From Companilactobacillus nodensis DSM 19682 = JCM 14932 = NBRC 107160 (GTDB lineage Bacteria > Bacillota > Bacilli > Lactobacillales > Lactobacillaceae), in NCBI RefSeq assembly GCF_000615905.1, contig NZ_BAMN01000003.1:157156-221155 (forward strand): a DNA stretch of 64,000 bases, in the 5' to 3' direction. The notes under the pieces are model-generated. The model was given only the letters and a program-made list of their open reading frames with translations. It was not told the origin of the DNA and did not search any database. This document shows positions 26,638 to 34,992 of the stretch, one piece after another (positions within the stretch are counted from its first letter, which is position 1; each line of letters opens with the position of its first letter). The position numbers and the translations under genes were made by a program.

Positions 26638-27642
26638 TTATTTAGATGTGTCGACCAAGTTGTTTGGTGTTTCACCATCGATCAAAGCCTTATTGGAATC
26701 AAAGGCAACGGTGATCATATTGTGGACGGCTGTTTCAGTATAAAAGGCATTGTGAGGTGTGATGATAACATTGAGTCGTTCAGCCAAATTCTTGATCTTA
26801 GGATTTGGTAGGTTATCAATGCTGCCCCATTTGTGTCCGAAGACGGAATTCTCATTGTCGAGAACATCGAGACCTGCACCACCGATTTTGCCACTATCTA
26901 AGCCGGCAATCAGAGCGTCAGTGTCGATCAATTCACCACGAGCACAGTTGACGATTATAACGCCGTCTTTCATTTGAGAAATAGCTTTATCATTGATCAT
27001 ATACTTGTTACTATCGAATAATGGTACATGTAGTGTGATGATATCTGATTGCTTATAAAGCTCTTCAAGACTATCAACATACAAACCTTGCTTCTCTATA
27101 TCGGCGTTATGGTATACATCGTAAGCTACGACTTTAGCACCGAAACCTTGCAAGATCTTGATCACAACACGACCGATGTGACCAGTTCCGATAACACCAA
27201 CGGTTTGTTCACGGTATTCTCTACCGATAGTAGGTGCCCAAGTGAAGTCACCGTTGTCGAATTTTACATCGACTTCTGGTACACGGCGTAATAATCTACC
27301 CATTAATAGAACCGTATGTTCAGCGATTGCATTAGGTGAATAGACTGGTACATTAGTCAACTTCATACCGAAGTCATTTAAATCTTTGAAGTCAAAATTA
27401 TCGAAACCTACGTTACGAATAGAAATGGATTTGATGCCGTATTCTGACAACTTTTCCAAGGCTTCACGTTCGTATGGAGTTGTTTGTAAAGTTACAACAC
27501 CATTGGAGCCTTTAGCCAATTTTGCTGTATCTGGTGTCAAAGTATCGCCAGTGTAGCCGACCTCGACGTCCGGATGAGCAGCTTCCCACTTCCTCAATGA
27601 TGACAATTCATCGTCACGAATTCCGTAAGCAAAAATTTTCAT
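26638..27642 (-). CDS. D-2-hydroxyacid dehydrogenase (D-lactate dehydrogenase type), copy 2
   Basis: A 334-residue paralogue of the 25087-26094 enzyme with the same architecture: VIGTGHIG near 149-156, NCARGE near 234-239, DNENS near 263-267, ITPHN near 295-299. It keeps the Arg/Glu/His catalytic set. The two copies share most of the SIRNVG, LTNVPVYSPNAIAEH and AGLDVLDNEN blocks but differ in substrate-facing regions. One may be the main D-lactate dehydrogenase and the other may act on branched 2-keto acids. Which is which cannot be told here. An aaggaga site precedes the start. Confidence 0.93.
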   Translation of the reverse strand: MKIFAYGIRDDELSSLRKWEAAHPDVEVGYTGDTLTPDTAKLAKGSNGVVTLQTTPYEREALEKLSEYGIKSISIRNVGFDNFDFKDLNDFGMKLTNVPVYSPNAIAEHTVLLMGRLLRRVPEVDVKFDNGDFTWAPTIGREYREQTVGVIGTGHIGRVVIKILQGFGAKVVAYDVYHNADIEKQGLYVDSLEELYKQSDIITLHVPLFDSNKYMINDKAISQMKDGVIIVNCARGELIDTDALIAGLDSGKIGGAGLDVLDNENSVFGHKWGSIDNLPNPKIKNLAERLNVIITPHNAFYTETAVHNMITVAFDSNKALIDGETPNNLVDTSK

Positions 27643-27667
27643 AATTTGTCGATCTCCTTAGTATTAA

Positions 27668-28591
27668 TTAGTCTCCATCAGTATCATATCTATTTAGTAT
27701 GTAGATAGCAAAGACAACGATTACGGCCCCGATGATTTCGGGAAGATTAACACTATAAGATAAGAAGATAACACTCAATACTAAAGTGGTGAATGGTTGA
27801 ACTGCATCTGTAATACTGATAGTTGCGGCAGTTGTGTACTTAGTACTGAAGACCATTAATAGGAAGGCAATAACGTTACTCAAAAGAATAACCGTTATAA
27901 CGCCGATCAAACTCTTAGTTGATAAGTGTGGCGGATTGACCCAAACAGGTGTAAAAATGTTTGAGAAGACACCAGCTATCAACATTCCCCAACCAGTTAC
28001 CAGTAAACCATTGTGCTTGGCGATCAGTCGTTGTGGAATGACGATGTAGAGTGCAGCTGTGATACCACCACCGATACCCCAGAGAAGTGATACAAATGGG
28101 ATAGCAAGGTGAGAAATGTCACCACGGGTGATCAACAGTACAACACCTAGCAAGGCTAATGCGAATGAAATAACATCGATACGTAAGACCTTCTTGTGTG
28201 TGAAGATAACGGCTCCTAACATAATGAATAGCGGTGATAAGTATTGTAAGATCGTGGCAGTCGAAGAATTACCTGTTTGGATTGCGTAGAAGAAGGTGTA
28301 CATATTAGCGAATAAACCGAAGATTGAAAAGGCAACTAGTGTTAATGTATCCTTCCATGATTTAAAAATCGAAAAGAATTCTTTTTTTGGTAAAACAATT
28401 AATGCGATTATTAGCAAAATAACCCCGGCGACTAAAGTTCTAGTTCCTACGAACCACATGGCTGGAATGTTACTGTCCTTAGCAACGATTTGTTGGACAG
28501 CGCCGGAAACACCCCAAATAACTGATGCAAGGAAAGCTAAGAGAAATCCTTTATGCAAGGTTTTCTTAGTCATTTTCTTACTTTCATCCAT
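27668..28591 (-). CDS. DMT-superfamily (EamA) transporter
   Basis: A 307-residue membrane protein with ten hydrophobic segments arranged as two EamA repeats (about 15-145 and 160-300). The first repeat begins FLLAFLASVIWGVSGAVQQ. Family members export or import small metabolites such as amino acids or purine-like compounds; the substrate is unknown. It starts behind aggagg and lies 25 bases downstream-in-gap from the dehydrogenase copy 2 in the same orientation, so the two may be co-transcribed. Confidence 0.9.
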   Translation of the reverse strand: MDESKKMTKKTLHKGFLLAFLASVIWGVSGAVQQIVAKDSNIPAMWFVGTRTLVAGVILLIIALIVLPKKEFFSIFKSWKDTLTLVAFSIFGLFANMYTFFYAIQTGNSSTATILQYLSPLFIMLGAVIFTHKKVLRIDVISFALALLGVVLLITRGDISHLAIPFVSLLWGIGGGITAALYIVIPQRLIAKHNGLLVTGWGMLIAGVFSNIFTPVWVNPPHLSTKSLIGVITVILLSNVIAFLLMVFSTKYTTAATISITDAVQPFTTLVLSVIFLSYSVNLPEIIGAVIVVFAIYILNRYDTDGD

Positions 28592-28680
28592 AATTTTCCT
28601 CCTAAAAAACGAGCCCTTAGCTCTGTATAAAAAACACTGATAGAGACATTATACAGGTTAGTAAATGACTTTGCCCGAAA

Positions 28681-28709
28681 AAAACCTGAGATAGAAAAAC
28701 TATCTCAGG
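28681..28709 (-). terminator. Terminator of the dipeptidase gene
   Basis: CCTGAGATAG and CTATCTCAGG form a perfect stem, followed on the minus strand by seven T. Confidence 0.85.
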
Positions 28710-28721
28710 CGTTATGAACGA

Positions 28722-30157
28722 TTAAAGGTTCTTGTCCATATTAAATGTAAGTTTTGAAAGATTGATACCCTTTGTATAAAGTTGTCCGAATAGCTTGTGA
28801 GTCTTGTCGGCCATTTCTTTAACAACTTTTTGGTTTCTAGTAGTTAAGAATTCAACTAGTTCTTCACCAGTGTAGTTCTTAGCCAATTTGTCAGTTTCAG
28901 CAACACTCATACGCAAGTCTTGTCGGACTTCTGTTAGGAAGTCGATATCGTCTTGAATGAAGTCTGTGTAATGTGATTCTACAAGAACTGACAAGGCGTT
29001 ATACATCCAGTAAGCATCCTTGAAGTTGAACTCTAGTGATGCGTCGTTGTAACTGGCATCTGTTTCGTTCATGTTTGTGTAGAAAGGAATGTATGGTGTG
29101 TATGTTGGGAAACCGATACATAACCACATGATAGCTGCGAATTCTTCAGGAACGTCGTTTCTGATTTGTAGCACATGTGAGTTTTGAGTTCTGTTCAAAC
29201 CAATTGGACGGTAACGATACTTGTCAGCATCTGAAGCGTCAGGACTGAATGGATCGTATGGTGTCTCGTTGTAGTGTGAACCAAGAACATATTCGATATC
29301 GTCAACTGAGATCTTGTGATCTGTCTTCATGATGAATGGCAATTCACCGTCTTCTGGATCTTGTTCGATTTCAGGGTTGAAGAATTTTTGACCGAACCAA
29401 ACACGTGGTGTGTTGTAGTGGCGATCTTTCATATTATCTGTACCGAAGATGTGACGGAAATTGAAACCAGTCTTGTCTGTGTTCAAGTGATTTGATTCAA
29501 CGAATTCTTGAATGCCATCTGACCACATGAATTGTGAAGGGTCATTGAAGTCAACTTGTTGGATCGAGACACGGTTAGCACATACAGCGTAACTGTCATC
29601 AGGGATACGTTGAGCTACCCAGTGATGACCAGAAACGATTTCCATGTACCAAACATCATCGCTGTCACTGAATAGAACAGAGTTACCAGCAGGTGAACCG
29701 TATTTGGCGATCAATTCACCAGTGCGTTGAACGGCACCTTTAGCTGAATCGACATAAGGTAGGACCATACGTACGATAACATCTTCGTCCATACCATCTT
29801 TAACAAGTGGATCAAAGGCCAAGGCACGTTCGTTACCATAAGTACTTTCAGTCGCTGACATAGCAACGTTAGCACCATTGATACCACTCTCATCGTAGTA
29901 ACCGAATTGTTTGTAGTCTACGTTAGGAACAGCAGGCCATTTGTAGCCATTTTCAGGAACTTCTCCTTCAAATCCGTTAAGCCATGATTTAACTTTACGG
30001 CCTTTTTCGCCTCAACAGCTGGGTTTAATACGAAGCTATGTGGTGCGACTGCAAAAAATGTGTCGTCATTTCTAGCAATCATAGTTGATCCATCTAAACT
30101 GGCGTTCTTACCAACCAAGATAGTTGTACAAGCGTCATCCAAATGATTTTTCTTCAT
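28722..30157 (-). pseudogene. pepD: Peptidase family C69 dipeptidase (PepD), frameshifted as sequenced
   Basis: The N-terminal part (MKKNHLDDACTTILVGKNASLDGSTM...) carries C10, the expected nucleophile after removal of a short propeptide. The rest (MSATESTYGNERAL... to 28722) continues in another frame. Translating between them shows unbroken C69-like sequence (SWLNGFEG...PAVPNVDY...) once one A is added to the five-A run of the coding strand (T5 at 30003-30007 on the plus strand). The restored protein would be about 478 residues, normal for PepD. Either the gene is inactive or the base is a sequencing omission. The enzyme hydrolyses dipeptides in the cytoplasm. A taggagg site precedes the start. 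Confidence 0.88.
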
Positions 30158-30295
30158 TATTATGAAATCCTCCTATTTAATACTGATTTATATTTTATCA
30201 TATTTGAAAACGGTTATCATTTACATAGTTATTCCATTTAATTCCGAATTAGTGATATAATTTTTAATGTTAAGTAACCAAAGTTATATCTAATT

Positions 30296-30332
30296 ACGAA
30301 CTATATCACTGATAGTTACATATATAGTTCGT
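30296..30332. promoter_or_regulatory. Inverted repeat upstream of the xanthine/uracil-type permease
   Basis: Perfect 11-base arms ACGAACTATAT (30296-30306) and ATATAGTTCGT (30322-30332) are separated by 15 bases, without a T-run. Suggested to be an operator or a leader hairpin. It does not fit the purine riboswitch consensus. Confidence 0.45.
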
Positions 30333-30375
30333 TTATGATAAATGATTTTCATTAATTTATTGGGGAAGGTGCAGA

Positions 30376-31668
30376 ATGGATTTAAAAACACTCAAAACTG
30401 AAGATTCGTTCTTGAAGAATCTGCTACTCGGTTTTCAACATTTGCTAGCCATGTATTCTGGGGATATTTTGATCCCAATTTTGATTGGCGCAGCATTAGG
30501 ATTTAGTTCTACTCAAATGACGTATTTGATTTCAGTGGATATTTTTATGTGTGGGGTCGCTACCTTACTTCAAATCAAGCGTACACCATTGACTGGTATT
30601 GGATTGCCAGTTGTCTTGGGATCAGCCGTTGAGTATGTAACACCGTTACAAAACATTGGACATCATTTCGGGATCGCCTATATGTATGGTGGAATTATCG
30701 CTGCTGGTATTTTTATCTTATTGATCTCTAAAATGTTTGCTAAACTAAAGAGATTTTTCCCACCAGTTGTCACAGGTTCTTTGATCACTTTGATCGGTTT
30801 CACTTTGATCCCAGTTGCTTTCCAAAACATTGGTGGTGGCGACGCTACTGCTAAGAACTTTGGTGATCCAACTGATTTGATTTTAGGATTTTCTACAGCA
30901 CTTATTATTTTGATCATTAGTATTTGGGGACGAGGATTTGTTAAGCAAATTGCGGTTTTGATCGGTATCGTTGTCGGTTCGGTTGCGGCAATTGCGATGG
31001 GAACTATTGGATTCTCAAGTGTTCATAACGCACATTGGTTCCAATTACCAATTCCATTTTACTTTGCAACGCCTAAGTTTGAATGGTCATCGATCTTGAT
31101 CATGCTGTTGGCTTCATTGACATGTATGATCGAATCAACTGGTGTTTATTATGCTCTAGCTGAGATCACTGAACGTGACTTGAATGAAAAAGACTTGCAA
31201 CATGGTTATGCATCAGAAGGAATTGCGGCTATTCTTGGTGGAATCTTCAATACATTCCCATATTCGACTTTCTCACAAAACGTTGCGATCGTTCAGTTGT
31301 CAGGTATCAAGAAGAATAAGCCAGTTTATTTCTCAGCCTTTCTTCTTATCTTGTTAGGATTGATTCCTAAGGTGGGAGCAATTGCCACTTTAATTCCAAC
31401 ATCTGTCTTGGGTGGAGCAATGTTGATTATGTTCGGTACCGTAGGAGCATCTGGAGTTAAGATGCTTTCAAAAGTTGAAATGAACAATGAAAACATGTTG
31501 ATCATGGCAGTTGCTATTGGTTTGGGACTCGGTGTTACCGTTCAACCAACCTTATTGCACTTCTTGCCATCAACTTTACAAACTATTTTGAACAACGGAT
31601 TAGTTGTTGGTAGTTTCTCAGCCATTATCTTAAATATTGTGTTAAACCCACGTACAAAAGAGGCCTAA
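30376..31668 (+). CDS. pbuX: NCS2-family nucleobase permease, xanthine-permease-like
   Basis: A 430-residue membrane protein with about 13-14 hydrophobic segments. It has the NCS2 features QHLLAMYSGDILIPI near 20-34, a TM3 region GIGLPVVLGSAVEY, and EST/ASEGIAAILGGIFNTFPYSTFSQN in the second half. That segment matches the QNVG...T-type motif of xanthine/urate permeases better than uracil carriers. It imports a purine base with H+ or Na+. A perfect inverted repeat about 45 bases before the start may be its operator. Confidence 0.88.
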   Translation: MDLKTLKTEDSFLKNLLLGFQHLLAMYSGDILIPILIGAALGFSSTQMTYLISVDIFMCGVATLLQIKRTPLTGIGLPVVLGSAVEYVTPLQNIGHHFGIAYMYGGIIAAGIFILLISKMFAKLKRFFPPVVTGSLITLIGFTLIPVAFQNIGGGDATAKNFGDPTDLILGFSTALIILIISIWGRGFVKQIAVLIGIVVGSVAAIAMGTIGFSSVHNAHWFQLPIPFYFATPKFEWSSILIMLLASLTCMIESTGVYYALAEITERDLNEKDLQHGYASEGIAAILGGIFNTFPYSTFSQNVAIVQLSGIKKNKPVYFSAFLLILLGLIPKVGAIATLIPTSVLGGAMLIMFGTVGASGVKMLSKVEMNNENMLIMAVAIGLGLGVTVQPTLLHFLPSTLQTILNNGLVVGSFSAIILNIVLNPRTKEA

Positions 31669-31684
31669 GGGTCTCTTTTTTTAT
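31657..31684 (+). terminator. Terminator after the nucleobase permease
   Basis: AAAGAG...CTCTTT with an inner GCC/GG pairing is followed by a T-run. The stem overlaps the end of the gene. Confidence 0.55.
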
Positions 31685-31724
31685 TCGCCAAATTTTCTTA
31701 TTTAGACCAAAGTTGCATCATAAA

Positions 31725-31748
31725 TTGTTCACATTCGGCCGATATAAT
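31725..31748 (+). promoter_or_regulatory. Promoter of the first ApbE-like gene with TTGTTCACAT box
   Basis: TTGTTCACAT is followed after exactly 8 bases by TATAAT. The second ApbE-like gene has the same box and spacing (32674-32697), so an activator probably binds here. Confidence 0.5.
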
Positions 31749-31805
31749 TTCCTTAAATAGAAGAATAAATATAAATAATATATAAAACTACAAAGGAAAA
31801 CTTAT

Positions 31806-32603
31806 ATGGCAGAAATAAAATATTACTATCTAACTTCAACAATTAAACAAATGAATACTGATTTCAACATTGTTCTGGCAACCACCGATCCAACCGAAGC
31901 GGTTCAGCAGGTGTTTGATGAAGCTAAACATCATATTGAAATCGAGTTACATGAAATCGATGATGATTTTTCGATTGAGAAGAAAGATTCGTTGGTTTCA
32001 AAGTTTCAAAAAGGTGATCAAGATCCACTGATCAATTCTGAGCCCTTCCAATTAGTCTACGACAAGACGATCATTGCTGAACAAATGACGCAGCATTATT
32101 ATAGTGCTTATTTCAACGGTAAATACGACCCTACTGGAATTATTAAGGGTTGGGCGATGGAACGTTTATTTAATAATTATCTTAAGCCGCTACTGAGTAC
32201 AACTGGTATTGAAGGTGTTTCATTCAAGAGCGGTGAGGATATCAAATTAGCGACTCGGCGAGATTCTGATTATCGTTGGAGCATAAATATCAACAAGCCT
32301 AATACGGATGATAATTTGAGTAGTTATTATTTACAAAATGGTGCAATCGCAACTGTAAATAATCTCAACTTTGAAAGAGTTCCTCGAAGCCGTGATAGTC
32401 AGATGGAACAGGTAACGATTCTTAGTGATGATTTAATCGACTCGGTCGTCTGGGCGAATGCTGGAATCTCTGCAGGGACAGAATTATTCCCTGAAATGAT
32501 CGTCAGGTCAGATTTGACAGGAATGTTTATTGATAAAAAACTCGGGATCGTGAATTTTCGCGATGGGTCAGTCAGTACAAATAAAAAAATATTTTTAAAA
32601 TGA
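31806..32603 (+). CDS. ApbE-like FAD:protein FMN transferase, cytoplasmic form, copy 1
   Basis: A 265-residue protein with the ApbE pattern: DSLVSKFQKGDQDPLINS near 58-75, a substrate-binding region around 85-100, and the signature DPTGIIKGWAMER near 108-120. A shorter C-terminal half ends with SxGTE-type and GSVSTN segments. ApbE enzymes attach FMN to Thr/Ser of target flavoproteins. There is no lipobox or signal peptide, so the target would be internal. Several conserved Asp/Gly of canonical ApbE are not obvious, so enzymatic activity is uncertain. A paralogue follows 180 bases downstream. Confidence 0.7.
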   Translation: MAEIKYYYLTSTIKQMNTDFNIVLATTDPTEAVQQVFDEAKHHIEIELHEIDDDFSIEKKDSLVSKFQKGDQDPLINSEPFQLVYDKTIIAEQMTQHYYSAYFNGKYDPTGIIKGWAMERLFNNYLKPLLSTTGIEGVSFKSGEDIKLATRRDSDYRWSININKPNTDDNLSSYYLQNGAIATVNNLNFERVPRSRDSQMEQVTILSDDLIDSVVWANAGISAGTELFPEMIVRSDLTGMFIDKKLGIVNFRDGSVSTNKKIFLK

Positions 32604-32636
32604 AAATCTCTCAAGAAACCTTGGGAGATTTTATTT
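32603..32636 (+). terminator. Terminator after ApbE-like copy 1
   Basis: AAAATCTCTCAAG and CTTGGGAGATTTT pair, then TTATTTG follows. Confidence 0.75.
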
Positions 32637-32673
32637 GTAATCAGATTATTAATTTTCTAAGTTCCGTCATATT

Positions 32674-32697
32674 TTGTTCACATAATCCTTTTACAAT
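32674..32697 (+). promoter_or_regulatory. Promoter of the second ApbE-like gene with TTGTTCACAT box
   Basis: TTGTTCACAT, then 8 bases, then TACAAT: the same layout as upstream of copy 1. Confidence 0.5.
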
Positions 32698-32783
32698 AGA
32701 GTTGTGGAGTTAAAAAGAACACCACAACTAAAATAAAAATTCAAAAACTTAAAATAACAAAATATGATAAGGAGTAATCGCCT

Positions 32784-33565
32784 ATGACCGAATTTTTAAC
32801 CAAAACCATTAATGCCATGAATATTCCGTTTATAATTCGTTTGGCGTTCGACCACAAAGATGACAAGAATGAAGATATCATGATCGGCACTTACGAAAAA
32901 ATGAATCGGTATTTGGAACAGATCGACATTCAATATTCACCCTTTAGAGATAATTCATTAGTTTCGAGATTTCAACGAGGAGATAAGCAACCATTGTTGA
33001 ATTCTGATGCTTTTAAGTCATTTTATTCGAAGACAGTCGTTGTTGGAGAATTGTCCAATGGATCATTTGAAGTTTATTTCAACGGTGCGCCAACCAAGTT
33101 GATCAAAAGTTGGGCGATCGAACAGTCCTTTAACAAATATCTGATTCCGCTATTTGAAAATGACAATGTCATTGGAATTTCACTGGAAGGCAGAGGGAAC
33201 GCCAAGTTTGCTGTTCGTCCCTCAACCGACTTTGAATGGAAGATTCAAACAGTTTTGAAAGATTACAACATGCGTTACGGTTCGATTTCAACGGCAAAAA
33301 TCGATAGTCGGACTAAGTATCTGGAAAAAGACCAAATGGATGCGATTCAAGAGTTGGCCGTTGTTGGCAATGACCTAATGGATACGGATATCTGGCTAAC
33401 GTCGGTATTGTAGCTGGAACTGAGAAGTTTACCGATTTGATTCAAAGTTCATATTTGTCAGGAATGTTGATTGATAATGAAGAATCAATTATTTTCGCTG
33501 AAGGAGTTTTGAATCGTCATCACAATGAAAAGACGCTTAACTTGGATAAGATTAGAGAAAAATAA
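32784..33565 (+). pseudogene. ApbE-like protein, copy 2, frameshifted as sequenced
   Basis: The first 209 residues parallel copy 1 (DNSLVSRFQRGDKQPLLNS; PTKLIKSWAIEQ) and stop at 33411-33413. A second frame from 33395 to stop 33563-33565 continues the homology (NVGIVAGTEKF...YLSGMLIDNE, compare NAGISAGTELF...LTGMFIDKK in copy 1). One more G at 33393-33395 would restore a protein of about 259 residues. In this copy the signature DPTGxxKGWA has become APTKLIKSWA, so key glycines and the Asp are lost. It may no longer be a transferase even if the frame is intact. Confidence 0.75.
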
Positions 33566-33603
33566 AAAATCCTCTGAATTTAATTGTAAATTCAGAGGAT
33601 TTT
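33566..33603. terminator. Bidirectional terminator
   Basis: The 17-base arms AAAATCCTCTGAATTTA and TAAATTCAGAGGATTTT pair perfectly between convergent genes. Confidence 0.9.
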
Positions 33604-33609
33604 GCTTTA

Positions 33610-33939
33610 TTAAAGCACCAATCCCATGCCAGCGAGACTCGATGCTTGCCCGTTCTTACGAATCTGCTCAATCCGTGCTTTGTCTTCAGGAACGTCAGCT
33701 TTAATTTGATTATAAACTGTCATCATTTCTGGAGGCATTTCGTGATGTTCTAGATAATATTGAGAAATTGCATTCGAAAGCCTTAAGATGACTTTCAAAT
33801 AGTTTTCATTGCTGTCGTCAGCTTCAAGCTTTGCGGCATTTTCTTCGATGATCTTTTTAAAAATAGGATTGCTTTTTATTTCAGTATTGCTATAAGCCTT
33901 ACTTAGACTCTTAAATAATTCATCGGATTTATTAGTCAA
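33610..33939 (-). CDS. Small helical protein of unknown function
   Basis: About 109 residues, predicted all-helical, rich in Lys, Glu and Asn, without membrane segments. The family is not recognised. I prefer the TTG start at 33939 because ATGGAG at 33950-33945 supplies a GGAG site 9 bases upstream. In-frame ATGs at 33954 and 33948 overlap that site, and one at 33981 runs into the neighbouring gene. It lies 29 bases downstream of the aldo/keto reductase in the same orientation and may share its transcript. Confidence 0.55.
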   Translation of the reverse strand: MTNKSDELFKSLSKAYSNTEIKSNPIFKKIIEENAAKLEADDSNENYLKVILRLSNAISQYYLEHHEMPPEMMTVYNQIKADVPEDKARIEQIRKNGQASSLAGMGLVL

Positions 33940-33968
33940 AATGGTCATCTCCATTTTTAATATAAGGT

Positions 33969-34853
33969 CTAGTCGTCCCAAACATCGACGGAATCAGTAA
34001 ATCCATCAGGATTACCGTTCCAGAAGAAGTCGCCGTACCAAAGGCTGCGTTTGTCAGTATCAAGGCTATTGATTCTTTCAACGTCTTCGTCACTTAGTTC
34101 AAAGTCATAGACATCAGTATTTTGAATAATACGTGCTTCGTGGACTGACTTAGGAATCGTGATGATACCACGTTGCAAGTCCCAACGTAAGATAACTTGA
34201 GCAACAGACTTATGATATTTGTCAGCGATAGCTTTCAAACGACTGTCACCAAGTACAGCACCGCCGCCAAGTGGAGACCAGGCTTCGAGATAGATATTGT
34301 GCTTGTCACAGAAGTTCTTGATATCTTCTTCTTGGCAAAGCGGATGAAATTCCATTTGGTTAACGGATGGCTTGATCGATGCATGTAAGATGATATCTTT
34401 CATCTTGGCGATATCGAAGTTAGATACTCCAATCGCACGAGCCTTGCCGTCACGATATATTTTTTCAAGTGCGCGCCATGTGTCGAGATACTTGCCGCTA
34501 ACTGGCCAGTGGATCAACAGAAGGTCAACATAACTAGTTTGTAGACGTTTGAGTTGTCCTTCGAAGTTTTCGAGAGTTGATTCATAACCTTGATCGCCAT
34601 TAAAAACTTTAGTAGTTAAGAAAATATCTTCACGTTTTAAATTATTGTCAGCGAGAGCCTTTTGGAGTCCTTCACCAACACCTTTTTCATTACCGTATTG
34701 CTTGGCAGTGTCGATGGCCTTGTAGCCATGTTTGATTGCCCATTGAACGGATTGAGAAGCACCAGTGTTGTTTACTTTCCAAACGCCTAATCCTAATTGG
34801 GGCATTTCAACACCATTATTGAGTGTTACTGTGGAATCTAATTTTAAAGTCAT
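33969..34853 (-). CDS. Aldo/keto reductase (2,5-diketo-gluconate reductase-like)
   Basis: An NADPH-dependent carbonyl reductase of 294 residues. It has the AKR signatures LGLGVWKV near 18-25, the D/Y pair in AIDTAKQYGNE near 44-54, the catalytic Lys in LTTKVFN near 77-83 and His in LLIHWPV near 109-115. A C-terminal IPKSVHEARI binds the cofactor phosphate. I chose ATG 34853, which follows GGAGG at 7 bases. The longer frame upstream adds 78 unrelated residues and overlaps the divergent fbp region. Confidence 0.93.
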   Translation of the reverse strand: MTLKLDSTVTLNNGVEMPQLGLGVWKVNNTGASQSVQWAIKHGYKAIDTAKQYGNEKGVGEGLQKALADNNLKREDIFLTTKVFNGDQGYESTLENFEGQLKRLQTSYVDLLLIHWPVSGKYLDTWRALEKIYRDGKARAIGVSNFDIAKMKDIILHASIKPSVNQMEFHPLCQEEDIKNFCDKHNIYLEAWSPLGGGAVLGDSRLKAIADKYHKSVAQVILRWDLQRGIITIPKSVHEARIIQNTDVYDFELSDEDVERINSLDTDKRSLWYGDFFWNGNPDGFTDSVDVWDD

Positions 34854-34992
34854 ATAAAAACCTCCATATAAGTATTTTAACGCAAAAGATTTTGTGATTC
34901 TTGTAAAAAGGGTTGTTATTTGGTATAGTTCGAGATGTCTACATTTACCAACAATGGTAGCTATTTCATAAATGAAAGGTATAGTCCGTAAT

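Noticed and set aside
30158..30375. Possible purine riboswitch upstream of the xanthine-type permease
   Set aside because: The conserved TATA...GTCTACC-type core and three-way junction are not present; only an inverted repeat is seen.
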